Of a DNA stretch of 64,000 nt, positions 9,194 to 18,820 are shown in pieces; position 1 is the stretch's first letter; the number at the start of each line of letters is the position of its first letter. The translations under genes were made by a program, and so were the position numbers. The notes under the pieces are model-generated. The model was not told where the DNA came from and made no database searches. It saw only the letters and a list, made by a program, of their open reading frames with translations. This DNA comes from Acorus gramineus (taxonomy: Eukaryota; Streptophyta; Magnoliopsida; Acorales; Acoraceae), in NCBI GenBank assembly GCA_030737835.1, contig JAUJYN010000018.1, positions 1,054,001 through 1,118,000 on the forward strand. The letters are read 5' to 3'.

Positions 9194-12100
9194 TGTTATA
9201 TATGTGTCACTTTTAACCTGCTGGTAACCGTTGGAGCATTCTGGCAGTTTTTAATTTTTTTCGGTTTTCGATCGGAACCGCTAATTTTTTGGACTGTTAG
9301 CTATCGTCCTGAGTTAGAGGACTCCGATTGGAAATCTAACTGCATATTTGGTGTCCTGGTGCCATTTTAGGCCTCTCACAAAAATTTCGTCGAATTCCGG
9401 TAACGTTTCCAAAATTTCGCAGTTTCGGGGCGTATCTGGGTTTTTAAGTCGCTCACTATATATATGTGTGATCTAATTTCGAAATCACTATTCATCATCC
9501 CTACCAAGTGATTTCTCTCTCTCCCCTCTCTCCTTTTCTCACTTTTGAGCCCCCTAGAGCCCTCAAACCTAAAAACCTAAAACCTAGGAAGTCCCGATCT
9601 ACACCCCGGTGGTTTCAAATCTCGATTCCGGCGAGATTTGCCCCTCCGTCCCCCCTCTCTTCTCCTCTGTTTTGGGCTGTTTTGGAGGTGGGAGTAGATC
9701 CGGGCGGTGGAAGCCTTTGGGGAAAGGTTTCGGCGCGCGGAGAGCGTCCGGACTTCCCTTCCTCCCCTTGGTAACTATTTCCCCTCTTTTCTTGTTTAGA
9801 TGGATGCTAGGAGGTGGGTTTTGGGGTTGGGTGGAGGTCGGCGGCTGTGGGTGGCCGTCGGAGGGCGGTGGAGGTAGAGGTGCTCGGGTAAGGGTGTGGG
9901 GTGGTCTCGGGCTGGCAGGCTGCTGTCTCGGGCAGGGCAGCAACGCAGGGCAGCAGGCGCAGTGGCTGGCGCTCGGGTGGCGGGCGTGCGCGTGTGCGTG
10001 CGCTCGGGTGGCGCTGGGGGCCAGCAGGGCTGGGCAGGCTGGGTAGGACTAGCCGAGTAGGCTGGGAGCTGGCGCACCAGTTGCCGGGCGCGCGAGCGCG
10101 TGCGCGCGGGCGCGCGCGCGGGCGTGCGCTCGGGGGGGGGGGTGCAGGGGGAGGCATGCGGGTAGGCAGGCTGTGGGCTGTGCCCGCGGGCAGGCCGGGC
10201 TGGCAGGCTGGGCGCGCAGGCGAGCAGGGCAGGAGGTGCTCGGGCATCAGGCGAGCAGTGCGGGCGTGCAGGTGAACGGTGCTCGGGCCACTCGGCGACG
10301 CGTGCAGGCAGGCAACGAGGGCAGCAGCGTGGGCATGCTGGCAGGCGCGCTGGGCGCGTGTTGCGCGTGCGTGCGCGTGGGCGCTGGGTGAGGGTCCCGG
10401 GTGCTGGGCGCTGAGCACTGGGAGCTGGTCGCGGATACCGGGTGTGCTGGGCGAGGGTGCTGAGCGCTGGGCGCTGGGCGCCGAAGTGGTGTATGCGCGC
10501 GGGGCGCTGGGTTGAGGCGCAGTCGTGCGCGCGGTGAGGAGGGTAGAGGTTGGTGGTGCGCGCGGGGTGCGCGCGGAGCGAGGTGGTGCGCGCGGGGTGC
10601 GTGCGGGGTGCTCGCGGGCCAGCGCGAGGCGTGCGGGGTGTGCGCGGGCGGCTGCGCTGGGGCGCAGGGGGCGCGCGGTGCACCAGGGAGGTTCGGCGGT
10701 GCGCGGGGTGCGTTGGCTGAGGCGCGGCGGTGCACCCGGGCGGCCGTGCGGGTGGTTGCCGGGGGTGCTCGGGCTAGCGTGCGTGCGGGTCGTATGCACG
10801 TTTGCCGAGTATTAGGTGTTTAGTTGTGGGTTTTGTATGTTTGGGTATTTTAGAGTATTTATGTATTGTTCTCACCATATTGAATGTCTGTCTTGCAGAT
10901 CCGGACGGACGGTCGCGCGACGACCCAGATACCGGTGAGTGGGACAATCCAACCCAGTAGAGAGGCGTTATACGCACTTGGGCGTATACCGACCTCTCCT
11001 GGGGCACCATGGATGTATATTAACCTGCAGTAATATGTAATCCATGCTTGCATGATTTAAATGTAGAATGCATGCTACCCTAGACTTTGCATGTTAGGGA
11101 CTTGCACCCTTAGGATAGGTGTAAGAGCCATGCACCATGCCCCCTGTTTTCATGATAGGAAACCTCGGCCTATGCATGCGTCCTACTAGTTTATTTATTA
11201 AATTAAATGCTAGTGTATGTTAATTCGCATGCCTTAGATAATATTATAGGGAGGAGCCTTGCGAGGTCAACATTGAGACCCGTGTTAGGGTACTCCGTGT
11301 TCCTTGTTTGGTTGTCGGGATGTCCTGTATCGGGACCTCATGCTGCCCTCCCAAGGTTTCTAGTCCCAATAATATTATATGTAATGTTGTATGATTAGTA
11401 TGATTATTAGCATGTTAGTGAATATTATAGGGGAGGGCCTTGCGAGGACAGCGGTGAGACCCGGGTTAGGGTACTCCGTGTTCCTTGTTTGGTTGTCGGG
11501 GTATCCTATATCGGGAACTCACGCCGCCCTCCCGAGTTCTTTCCCCCAATGATATTACAACCTTGCTTTTATTGTTCATGATCCCCGCATCTTGGTTATG
11601 CGCGCTGGAGGAACTCTGAAGAGTTCATGACATTTGAGTTGTAGAGATGTGTTGTCGGCGGATCCGAGTGGATCATATGCGTATGGATAGGCTGTTCTGT
11701 TCTCTTCGTTGGATCCGGTAGAGACTACCCCAGCGTTAGAAAGGCCGTCCTTCAGAGGACCCACATCAGTAGGCGCCTCCCGATATTTGTGACGGACTGT
11801 GCTGAAGTTGTGGGTGGGACCAAGCGGCCTACGGAGTGGAGGAGAGACTATCGGTGGACCAAGGGTGACCAACAGCCTAGTCAGTCCCAAAATCCTATGT
11901 CACCTGTGGTAGGGTGAGGGTGAGGGTGTAGTGGGTTGGCGATGAGCGACCTACTGGATTTGTGGTTGGATGATTATCAGTCCCAATAGCCTATGTCACC
12001 CATTGATGGGTGAGGGTGAGGGTGTGGTGGTTCGGCGAGGTACGAACCACTGGATTATGTTGTTATGTCTTAGAGGCTGGATAAATAATGGAATTGTGGT

Positions 12101-12575
12101 AAATATTGTCTGTGATGCATGGGTTGTGCTGTTCACTGAGCGTGTGGCTCACCCCTCGCATATGTTTTTCCCCAGTGGTCACTGAGCCTGAGCTAGAGCC
12201 GGAGCAGCAGTTGGAGCTTTCCGAGGGATTCCTTCAATAGCGGAGCAGCGCCACGTTCCGCGAGTGCCAGAGGTTATCAACATCCCTTCTTGACTGTATG
12301 TATTTTATTTTCGTGCTTGGCACGCGTTTGTATATATTCACTTGTGTTGTGTATATTGGTTCTCACAGGACAGATGATTGAGTATCGAGTCTGTAGTATG
12401 TTTATTTACAGATTCAGTCTTTTGCTTCCGCATTTGGTGTATATATCATGTCAGCACTTTGTTCCTGTGTGTCATTCTGGCTGTTTGTGTATGATATATT
12501 ATTGACCTCCTGTGTAGTTCTGATATTATATATACACTTGCCGCGTCCCGGGGACGGCCGCCCTGGGGCGTGACA
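9194..12575 (+). repeat. 5' LTR of element C (3.4 kb)
   Basis: It starts TGTTATATATGTG and ends GGGGCGTGACA. A TATA-like CTATATATATG near 9456 lies only about 260 bp in, so U3 is short and the transcribed part about 3 kb. Regions in order: conserved U3; pyrimidine-rich leader (9500-9560); donor-like GT at 9771; very GC-rich stretch (9820-10800); acceptor and 36-nt cassette (10899-10934); TACGCACTTGGGCGTATA inverted repeat near 10970; a tandem block repeated at about 11243 and 11425 (GTACTCCGTGTTCCTTGTTTGG); GAGGGTGAGGGTG blocks near 11915 and 12012; second acceptor at 12174-12175; then the R/U5 end. The long Ala/Pro/Arg frames in the GC-rich part occur on both strands and are not taken as genes. 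Confidence 0.95.
10899..10934 (+). other. 36-nt microexon-like cassette in the 5' LTR of C
   Basis: It is bounded by GTCTTGCAG upstream and GTGAGTGG downstream, with a branch-point-like CTCACC about 24 nt before the AG. The frame reading DPDGRSRDDPDT across the block joins in frame to the segment after the acceptor at 12175, which reads VTEPELEPEQQLELSEGFLQ and then stops. The upstream donor in this copy is GTAACT, weaker than the GTAAGC of the 3' LTR. Splicing is inferred. Confidence 0.55.
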
Positions 12576-12580
12576 AAAGT

Positions 12581-12592
12581 TGGTATCAGAGC
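12581..12592 (+). other. primer binding site of element C (tRNA-Met initiator)
   Basis: TGGTATCAGAGC lies five bases after the LTR end and is the standard plant initiator-tRNA-Met site. It fixes the plus orientation and the LTR boundary. Confidence 0.95.
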
Positions 12593-12694
12593 CTGGTCCT
12601 GTCAGAGCCAATAGTCCTCCTTTCGTAGAGATGAGTCCTAGGATTTCTATACGAGTATTCTGATCCTAGTGTCTGGTTTTCTTAGGGTGCTGAT

Positions 12695-13828
12695 ATGCCT
12701 CCTCACATAGGACGGCGCGGACGAGGTCCCTCTCGGTCTTTGGAGGTTTCCGGACCTACCAGAGACGAGGATGCTATGGGAGAGTCCTTGGCGCAGGAGC
12801 CTCCTGCTTGGGAGCGTGCTTTCGCTCGGTTGGCTGATTTGGTGGAGACACAGACGCGGATGTTGGCAGAGCAGGCTAGAGAGATTCAGGAGCTGAGGCG
12901 ACCCGCGAGGCAGTTCCGCAGGTCCCCTTGGTGGCAGATCCGCCTGTGGTACCCGATGTACCCCCAGTTCCGGTGGCGATTCCGGCGGTAGGAGTCCAGG
13001 GTCCCCTGCAGAGGGAGGAGGAGCTAGAGGCGGCAGCGCGAGTGCAGCAGAGCGGCCTCAACGCCTTTCTGAAGCTCCACCCTCCCGAGTTCCATGGGCA
13101 GACGCAGATCCTCTTGCGCCAGAGCGTTGGTTGAGGGAGGTGGACACGATCTTCGCGGCCATGCTTTGCACTGATCGCCAGCGAGTCCCCCTGGCCAGCT
13201 TTATGCTGAAGGGTAACGCCGCCGACTGGTGGGCTACCCGAGTGGTGGACATCCCAGAGGGAGTGGAGCAGCTTTCTTGGGCGGGTTTCCGGAGGCATTT
13301 TCTGGACGAGTATTTCCCGTTCTCGACGAGCCAGATGGTGATGCGGGAGTTTGAGCAGTTGGCGCAGGGCTCCATGTCGGTTGCTGACTACTCTACGAGC
13401 TTTACGAGGCTGTCCAGATTCGCTCCAGCATTGGTGATGGACGAGGAGTCGAGGTGCCGTCGATTCGAGCTCGGTCTCAGCAGCGCTATCCGGTGCACGT
13501 CACCGCCCACGCTTTCACGAGGTACTCCGACTTAGTGTCTCGGGCGAAGACCGTCGAGAGAGACCTCGGGATCCAGGTGCGGGCTCCGACCCCTTCTTCA
13601 GATCAGAGTCCTTCCGGGAGTCGGGACCAGGGGCAGCGCAAGAGGAAGAGGCCCCGCTTCGATCAGTCAGCGGCTGCCTCTCCTCCAGCTGATGCGGTGC
13701 CAGGGTGGGACCCAGCACCCATTGCAGCAGTGCCCATCCAGTCCATGCAGCCGGAGAAGCGGCGCTGTTTTCATTGTCAGCGCATCGGGCATATCAGATA
13801 CCATTGCCCTGATGCTGGCCGACCCTGA
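12695..13828 (+). pseudogene. gag of element C (frameshifted)
   Basis: Gag starts at 12695 with MPPHIGRRGRG. The N-terminal region includes a probable coiled coil (ADLVETQTRMLAEQAREIQEL). A capsid domain follows at about 13050-13500 (LCTDRQRVPLASFMLKGNAADWW and MREFEQLAQGSMSVADYS). The CCHC knuckle CFHCQRIGHIRYHC lies at about 13768-13809, ending in PDAGRP and a stop at 13828. The frame changes near 12920, 13100 and 13490, so this copy makes no full Gag. The homologous frame continues past the stop (13829-14010) with a Gln-rich tail and AALTAEEVQPSG, the join to protease in element A. Here protease is absent and unrelated sequence begins near 14020. Confidence 0.93.
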
Positions 13829-14019
13829 GTGCCACCTCAGCAGCCGCAGTTCTTACAGCAGCAGCTTCTGGGCCAGCAGCCAGAGCAGCCGGCGAGGCGT
13901 GCTCCTGCTCCTCAGCCGCGGTTGGTCCAGGGCAGAGTTGCAGCACTTACGGCCGAGGAGGTGCAGCCTTCGGGTATCATGGTTCGAGGTATTATCTTGT
14001 GTTCTCAACTCTCTAGTAT

Positions 14020-14735
14020 AGGATATATGTGGGTGTGTGTTTGGTTGCTGTTATGCAAGTGTGTGTGGTATTGATGAGCGAGTGTCAAGAGCGGTTGTTT
14101 GGGTTAAGGAAGCCGGGTTATAGCGTCCTGGCAGAGAATTCCCATCAGTAGGTACCACCGATGCAGTCGGAGGGGTACTGATTGGGAGTATGCAGGTAGG
14201 GGGCTACCCGGGGATAGATTATGGAATGGTGTCGCGGGCGTGGGATCGCTCTCCCCTTCGTCAGTTTCGTGTAGTACAGCCCCGGCGTTAGACAGGCTCG
14301 CGGTCAGAGGACCAGGCGAGCTACGGAGCGGAGAGGCTACCGGTGGACCAGGGGTAGAGAGCAGTCTAAGTCTCTCCCAAAGTCCCAAAATGTCTCCTTT
14401 CGGGAGTGAGGGTGTGGATGAGGCGAAGACGGGTGGCTCGTGACCCAATTTCTGTTGGACCATTCCCAATGATGTTGGGTGGTCTTGTAGGGATGTTGAA
14501 GGACATCGTTAGGTGATCATCTAGAGGTAGATGATCCGGAGGGGTTAGTGGTGTTCTTTAAAATGATGTCTTCTTTTAGTGTTCCTTTCTGGATTAAGGG
14601 GCCTTGTGAGGTCGGCGTTGAAACCCGGGCTAGGGTACTTCGTGTTCCTTGTTTGGTTGTCGGGGTATCCTATATCGGGATTTCATGGTGCCCTCCCGAG
14701 GTTTCTTTCCCAGGTAAGGGATGCCATAGAAGCAT
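14020..14735 (+). mobile_element. captured LTR-derived segment inside element C
   Basis: About 715 bp between gag and the pol remnant match LTR sequence, not pol. 14110-14540 resembles the middle of the E/G-type LTR (compare 45830-46330: CATCCGTAGGTACCACC, GCAGTCTAAGTCTC, GGGAGTGAGGGTG and the TAGATGATCC block). 14590-14700 resembles the GTGTTCCTTGTTTGGTTGTCGG block of the B/C/D LTRs. The two blocks are in the opposite order to that in an LTR, so the segment was rearranged on capture. Element F holds the same segment between the same flanks (52536-53305). Confidence 0.85.
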
Positions 14736-15085
14736 CAGATAGATGAGAGATCGAGTGCGAGTTTGGTTAGAGGTTAAGGCCTTTGGGCTGAGTGATTTCT
14801 GGTGAAGGCATATCTGTGGACCCGAGCAAGACGCTCGTCGCGTCAAATTGGCGCCGACCGTCGAACCCCGTAGGGATTCGGAGCTTCCCGAGTTTAGCAG
14901 GTTATTGTAGGAAGCTTGACGAGGGACTCTCGAAGATAGCTGTTCCTCTTAATCGCCTTACTCGGAAGGATGTCCGGTTCGAGTGGTCCCCGTCTTGCGA
15001 GGAGAGCTTCCTGGAGTTTTATCGGAGGCTCACCTCAGCGCCAATTCTTACCTCTCCGTCTTGGAGTGGTGGGTTCGCAGTTGGG
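14736..15085 (+). pseudogene. reverse transcriptase / RNase H junction remnant of element C
   Basis: Only the end of reverse transcriptase and the connection to RNase H remain. The block GEGISVDPSKTLVASNWRRPSNP is at about 14804-14870, followed by FPSLAGYCRKL, KIAVPLNRLTRKDVRFEWS and RRLTSAPILTSPS. It breaks at about 15080 just where RNase H would begin, and chromodomain-side sequence follows. The catalytic aspartates are absent, so no polymerase activity is possible. Confidence 0.9.
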
Positions 15086-15089
15086 TAAA

Positions 15090-15320
15090 GGTGTGTCCAC
15101 GATCCTGCTCACGTCATCCTGTTCGAGCCGCTCGTCTCTGAGCCGGACAGTCATTCGTGGAGCAGTCGATTGAGATCATGGACCGTTGCGTGAGGAGGCT
15201 CTGCGCCAAGACCGTTCAGTTGGTCGAGGTGCGATGGCAGCACCGTTACGGTGTCGAGGACACTTGAGAGCTCAAGGATGCCAGGTGTGACGCGTATCCG
15301 CATTTTTTCCCCTCCTAGAT
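15090..15320 (+). pseudogene. chromodomain-side integrase tail remnant of element C
   Basis: The sequence resumes at the CVHDPAHVILFEPLV block and continues with the QLVEVRWQHRYGVEDT chromodomain core to a stop before the polypurine tract. RNase H and the integrase zinc-binding and catalytic domains are deleted between this and the preceding remnant. A TGA and frame changes are present. Confidence 0.88.
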
Positions 15321-15350
15321 GTTTTTGCATATTTTGAGGACAAAATTTCC

Positions 15351-15364
15351 TAAGGGGGGAAGAA
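15351..15364 (+). other. polypurine tract of element C
   Basis: TAAGGGGGGAAGAA directly precedes the 3' LTR at 15365. Confidence 0.9.
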
Positions 15365-18300
15365 TGTTATATATGTGTCACTTTTAACCTGCTGGTAACC
15401 GTTGGAGCATTCTGGCAGTTTTTCATTTTTTTTCAGTTTTCGATCGGAACCGCTAATTTTTGGACTGTTAGCTATCGTCCTGAGCTAGAGGACTCCGATT
15501 GGAAATCTAACTGCATATTTGGTGTCCTGCTACCGTTTTAGGCCTCTCACGAAAATTTTGTCGAATTCCGGTAACGTTTCCAAAATTTCACAGTTTCGGG
15601 GCGTATCTGGGTTTTTAAGTCGCTCGCTATATATCGGTGTGATCTAATTTCGAAATCACTATTCATCATCCCTACCAAGTGATTTCTCTCTCTCCCCTCT
15701 CTCCTTTTCTCACTTTTGAGCCCCCTAGACCCCTCAAACCCGAAAACCCAAAACCTAGGAAGTGTAGATCGGGTCCGATCTACACCCCGGTGGTTTCAAA
15801 TCCCAATTCCGGCGAGATTTGCCCCTCCGTCCGCCCTCTCTTCTCCTCTGTTTTGGCCCATTTCAGAGGTGGGAGTAGATCCGGGCGGTGGAAGCCTAAG
15901 GAGAAAGGTTTCGGCGCGCGGAGAGCGTCCGGACTTCCCTTCCTCCCCTTGGTAAGCCCTATTTCCCCTCTTTTCTTGTTTAGATGGATGTTAGGAGGTG
16001 GGTTTTGGGGTTGGGTGGAGGTCGACGGCTGTGGGTGGCCGTCGGAGGGCTGTGGAGGTGGTCGGAGGTCGGTGGGTGGTGGTAGAGGTGCTCGGGTAAG
16101 GGTGGGGGGTGGTCTCGGGCTGGCAGGCTGCTGTCTCGGGCAGGGCAGTAGGCGCAGCGGCTGGCGCTGGGGGCCAGCAGGGCTGGGCGAGCGTGCGCTC
16201 GGGTGGCGCTGGGGGCCAGCTGGGCTGGGCAGGCTGGGTAGGACTAGCCGGGTAGGCTGGGAGCAGGCACACCAATTGCCGGGCGCTCGAGCGCGTGCGC
16301 GCGGGCGCGCGTGCGGGCGTGCGCTCTGGGGGGGTGCAGGGGGAGGCATGATGGTAGGCAGGCTGTGGGCTGTGCGCGCGGGCAGGCCGGGCTGGCAGGC
16401 TGGGCGCGCAGGCGAGCAGGGCAGGAGGTGCTCGAGCATCAGGCGAGCAGTGCCGGGCGTGCAGGTGAACGGTGCTCGGGCCACTCGGCGACGCGTGCAG
16501 GCAGGCAACGCGGCCAGCAGCGTGGGCATGCTGGCAGGCGCGCTGGGCGCGTGTTGCGCGTCCGTGCGCGTGGGCGCTGGGTGAGGGTCCCGGGTGCTGG
16601 GCACTGAGCGCTGGGAGCTGGTCGCGGATACCGGGTGTGCTGGGCGAGGGTGCTGAGCGCTGGGCGCAGGGGCGCTGGGCGCTGGGCACCGCAGTGGAGT
16701 ATGCGCGCGGGGCGCTGGGTTGAGGCGCAGTCGTGCGCGCGGTGAGGAGGGTAGAGGTTGGTGGTGCGCGCGGGGTGCGCGCGGAGCGAGGTGGTGCGCG
16801 CGGGGTGCATGCGGGGCGAGGCGCTGCGCGCGGGGCGTGCGGGGTGCTCGCGGGCCAGCGCGAGGCGTGCGGGGTGTGCGCGGGCGGCTGCGCTGGGGCG
16901 CAGGGGGCGCGCGGTGCACCCGGGCGGTTCGGCGGTGCGCGGGGTGCGTTGGATGAGGCGCGGCGGTGCACCCGGGCGGCCGTGCGGGTGGTTGCCGGGG
17001 GTGCTCGGGCTAGCGTGCGTGCGGGTCGTATGCACGTTTGCCCGAGTATTAGGTGTTTAGTTGTGGGTTTTGTATGTTTGGGTATTTTAGAGTATTTATG
17101 TATTGTTCTCACCATATTGAATGTCTGTCTTGCAGATCCGGACGGACGGTCGCCCGACGACCCAGATACCGGTGAGTGGGACAATCCAACCCAGTAGAGA
17201 GGCGTTATACGCATTTGGGTGTATACCGACCTCTCCTGGGGCACCATGGATGTATATTAACCTGCAGTAATATATAATCCATGCTTGCATGATTTAAATG
17301 TAGAATGCATGCTACCCTAGTCTTTGCATATTAGGGACTTGCACCCTTAGGATATGTGTATGAGCCATGCACCATGTCCCCTGTTTTCATGCTAGGAAAC
17401 CTCGGCCTATGCATGCGTCCTACTAGCTTATTTATTAAATTAAATGATAGTGTATGTTAAACCGCATGCCTTAGATAATATTATAGGGAGGAGCCTTGCG
17501 AGGTCAACATTGAGACCCGTGTTAGGGTACTCCGTGTTCCTTGTTTGGTTGTCGGGATGTCCTGTATCGGGACCTCATGCTGCCCTCCCAAGGTTTCTAG
17601 TCCCAATAATATTATATGTAATGTTGTATGATTAGTATGATTATTAGCATGTTAGTGAATATTATAGGGGAGGGGCCTTGCGAGGACAGCGGTGAGACCC
17701 GGGTTAGGGTACTCCGTGTTCCTTGTTTGGTTGTCGGGGTATCCTATATCGGGAACTCACGCCGCCCTCCCGAGTTCTTTCCCCCAATGATATTACAACC
17801 TTGCTTTTATTGTTCATCTTCCCCGCATCTTGGTTATGCGCCCTGGAGGAACTCTGAAGAGTTCATGGCATTTGAGTTGTAGAGATGTGTTGTTGGCGGA
17901 TCCGAGTGGATCATATGCGTATGGATAGGCTGTTCTGTTCTCTTCGTTGGATCCGGTAGAGACTACCCCAGCGTTAGAAAGGCCGTCCTTCGGAGGACCC
18001 ACATCAGTAGGCGCCTCCCGATTTTTGTGACGGACTGTGCTGAAGTTGTGGGTGGAGACCAAGCGGCCTACGGAGTGGAGGAGAGACTATCGGTGGACCA
18101 AGGGTGACCAACAGCCTAGTCAGTCCCAAAATCCTATGTCACCCGTGGTAGGGTGAGGGTGAGGGTGTAGTGGGTTGGCGATGAGCGATCTACTGGATTT
18201 GTGGTTGGATGATTATCAGTCCCAATAGCCTATGTCACCCATTGATGGGTGAGGGTGAGGGTGTGGTGGTTCGGCGAGGTACGAACCACTGGATTATGTT

Positions 18301-18815
18301 GTTATGTCTTAGAGGCTGGATAAATAATGGAATTGTGGTAAATATTGTCTGTGATGCATGGGTTGTGTTGTTCACTGAGCGTGTGGCTCACCCCTCGCAT
18401 ATGTTTTTCCCCAGTGGTCACTGAGCCTGAGCTAGAGCCGGAGCAGCAGTTGGAGCTTTCCGAGGGATTCCTTCAGTAGCGGAGCAGCGCCACGTCCCGC
18501 GAGTGCCAGAGGTTATCAGCATCCCTTCTTGACTGTTTGTATTGTGTTATCGTGCTTGGCACGCGTCTGTATGTATTCAGTCGTATTGGTGTATATTGGC
18601 TCTCACAGGACAGATGATTGAGTATCGAGTCTGTAGTACGTTTATTTACAGATTCAGTCTTTTGCTTCCGCATTTGGTGTATATATCATGTCAGCCTTTT
18701 GTTGCATGTGTGTCATTCTGGTTGTTTGTGTATGATATATATTATTGACCTCCTGTGTAGATTCTGATATTATATATACACTTGCCGCGTACCGGGGAGC
18801 GCCCGGGGCGTGACA
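15365..18815 (+). repeat. 3' LTR of element C (3.45 kb)
   Basis: It matches the 5' LTR along its whole length and has the same ordered blocks. It starts TGTTATATATGTG and ends GGGGCGTGACA, then TTTTT. Differences seen by eye include the TATA region (CTATATATCGG at 15628 against CTATATATATG), extra GC-rich sequence near 16050-16080 and 16660, and a shortened end (ACCGGGGAGCGCCCGGGG). Donor GTAAGC is at 15952, the cassette at 17136-17171 and the second acceptor at 18413-18414. Confidence 0.95.
17136..17171 (+). other. 36-nt microexon-like cassette in the 3' LTR of C
   Basis: It has the same length and flanks as the 5' LTR copy (GTCTTGCAG before, GTGAGTGG after, CTCACC branch-like motif). The clean donor TTGGTAAGC lies at 15951-15956, so the inferred introns are 15952-17135 and 17172-18414. 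Confidence 0.55.
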
Positions 18816-18820
18816 TTTTT

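Larger units (their letters stand above)
9189..18820 (+). mobile_element. complete nested chromovirus C (non-autonomous), with target duplication
   Basis: The full element at 9194-18815 has two LTRs (9194-12575 and 15365-18815), primer site, gag, a rearranged interior and polypurine tract. It is flanked by TTTTT at 9189-9193 and 18816-18820. It sits inside the LTR of element B, whose sequence continues on both sides. Protease, most of reverse transcriptase, RNase H and most of integrase are missing, so it cannot move by itself. Its interior has the same unusual order as element F. The two LTRs look very similar by eye, which suggests a young insertion; an alignment would give its age. Confidence 0.95.

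Noticed and set aside
9796..10823. Long Ala/Pro/Arg/Gly reading frames on both strands of the LTR GC-rich part (also 15679-17247, 18742-19642, 30685-31674, 50121-51087, 56356-57117)
   Set aside because: They overlap on both strands, have low complexity, change frame between copies and lie inside LTRs. GC-rich DNA lacks stop codons by composition, so these are not taken as proteins.
12581..12592. tRNA-Met-like sequence as a tRNA gene
   Set aside because: Only the 12-nt primer site is present (also at 2839 and 54717); there is no cloverleaf. No tRNA or rRNA gene was found in the window.
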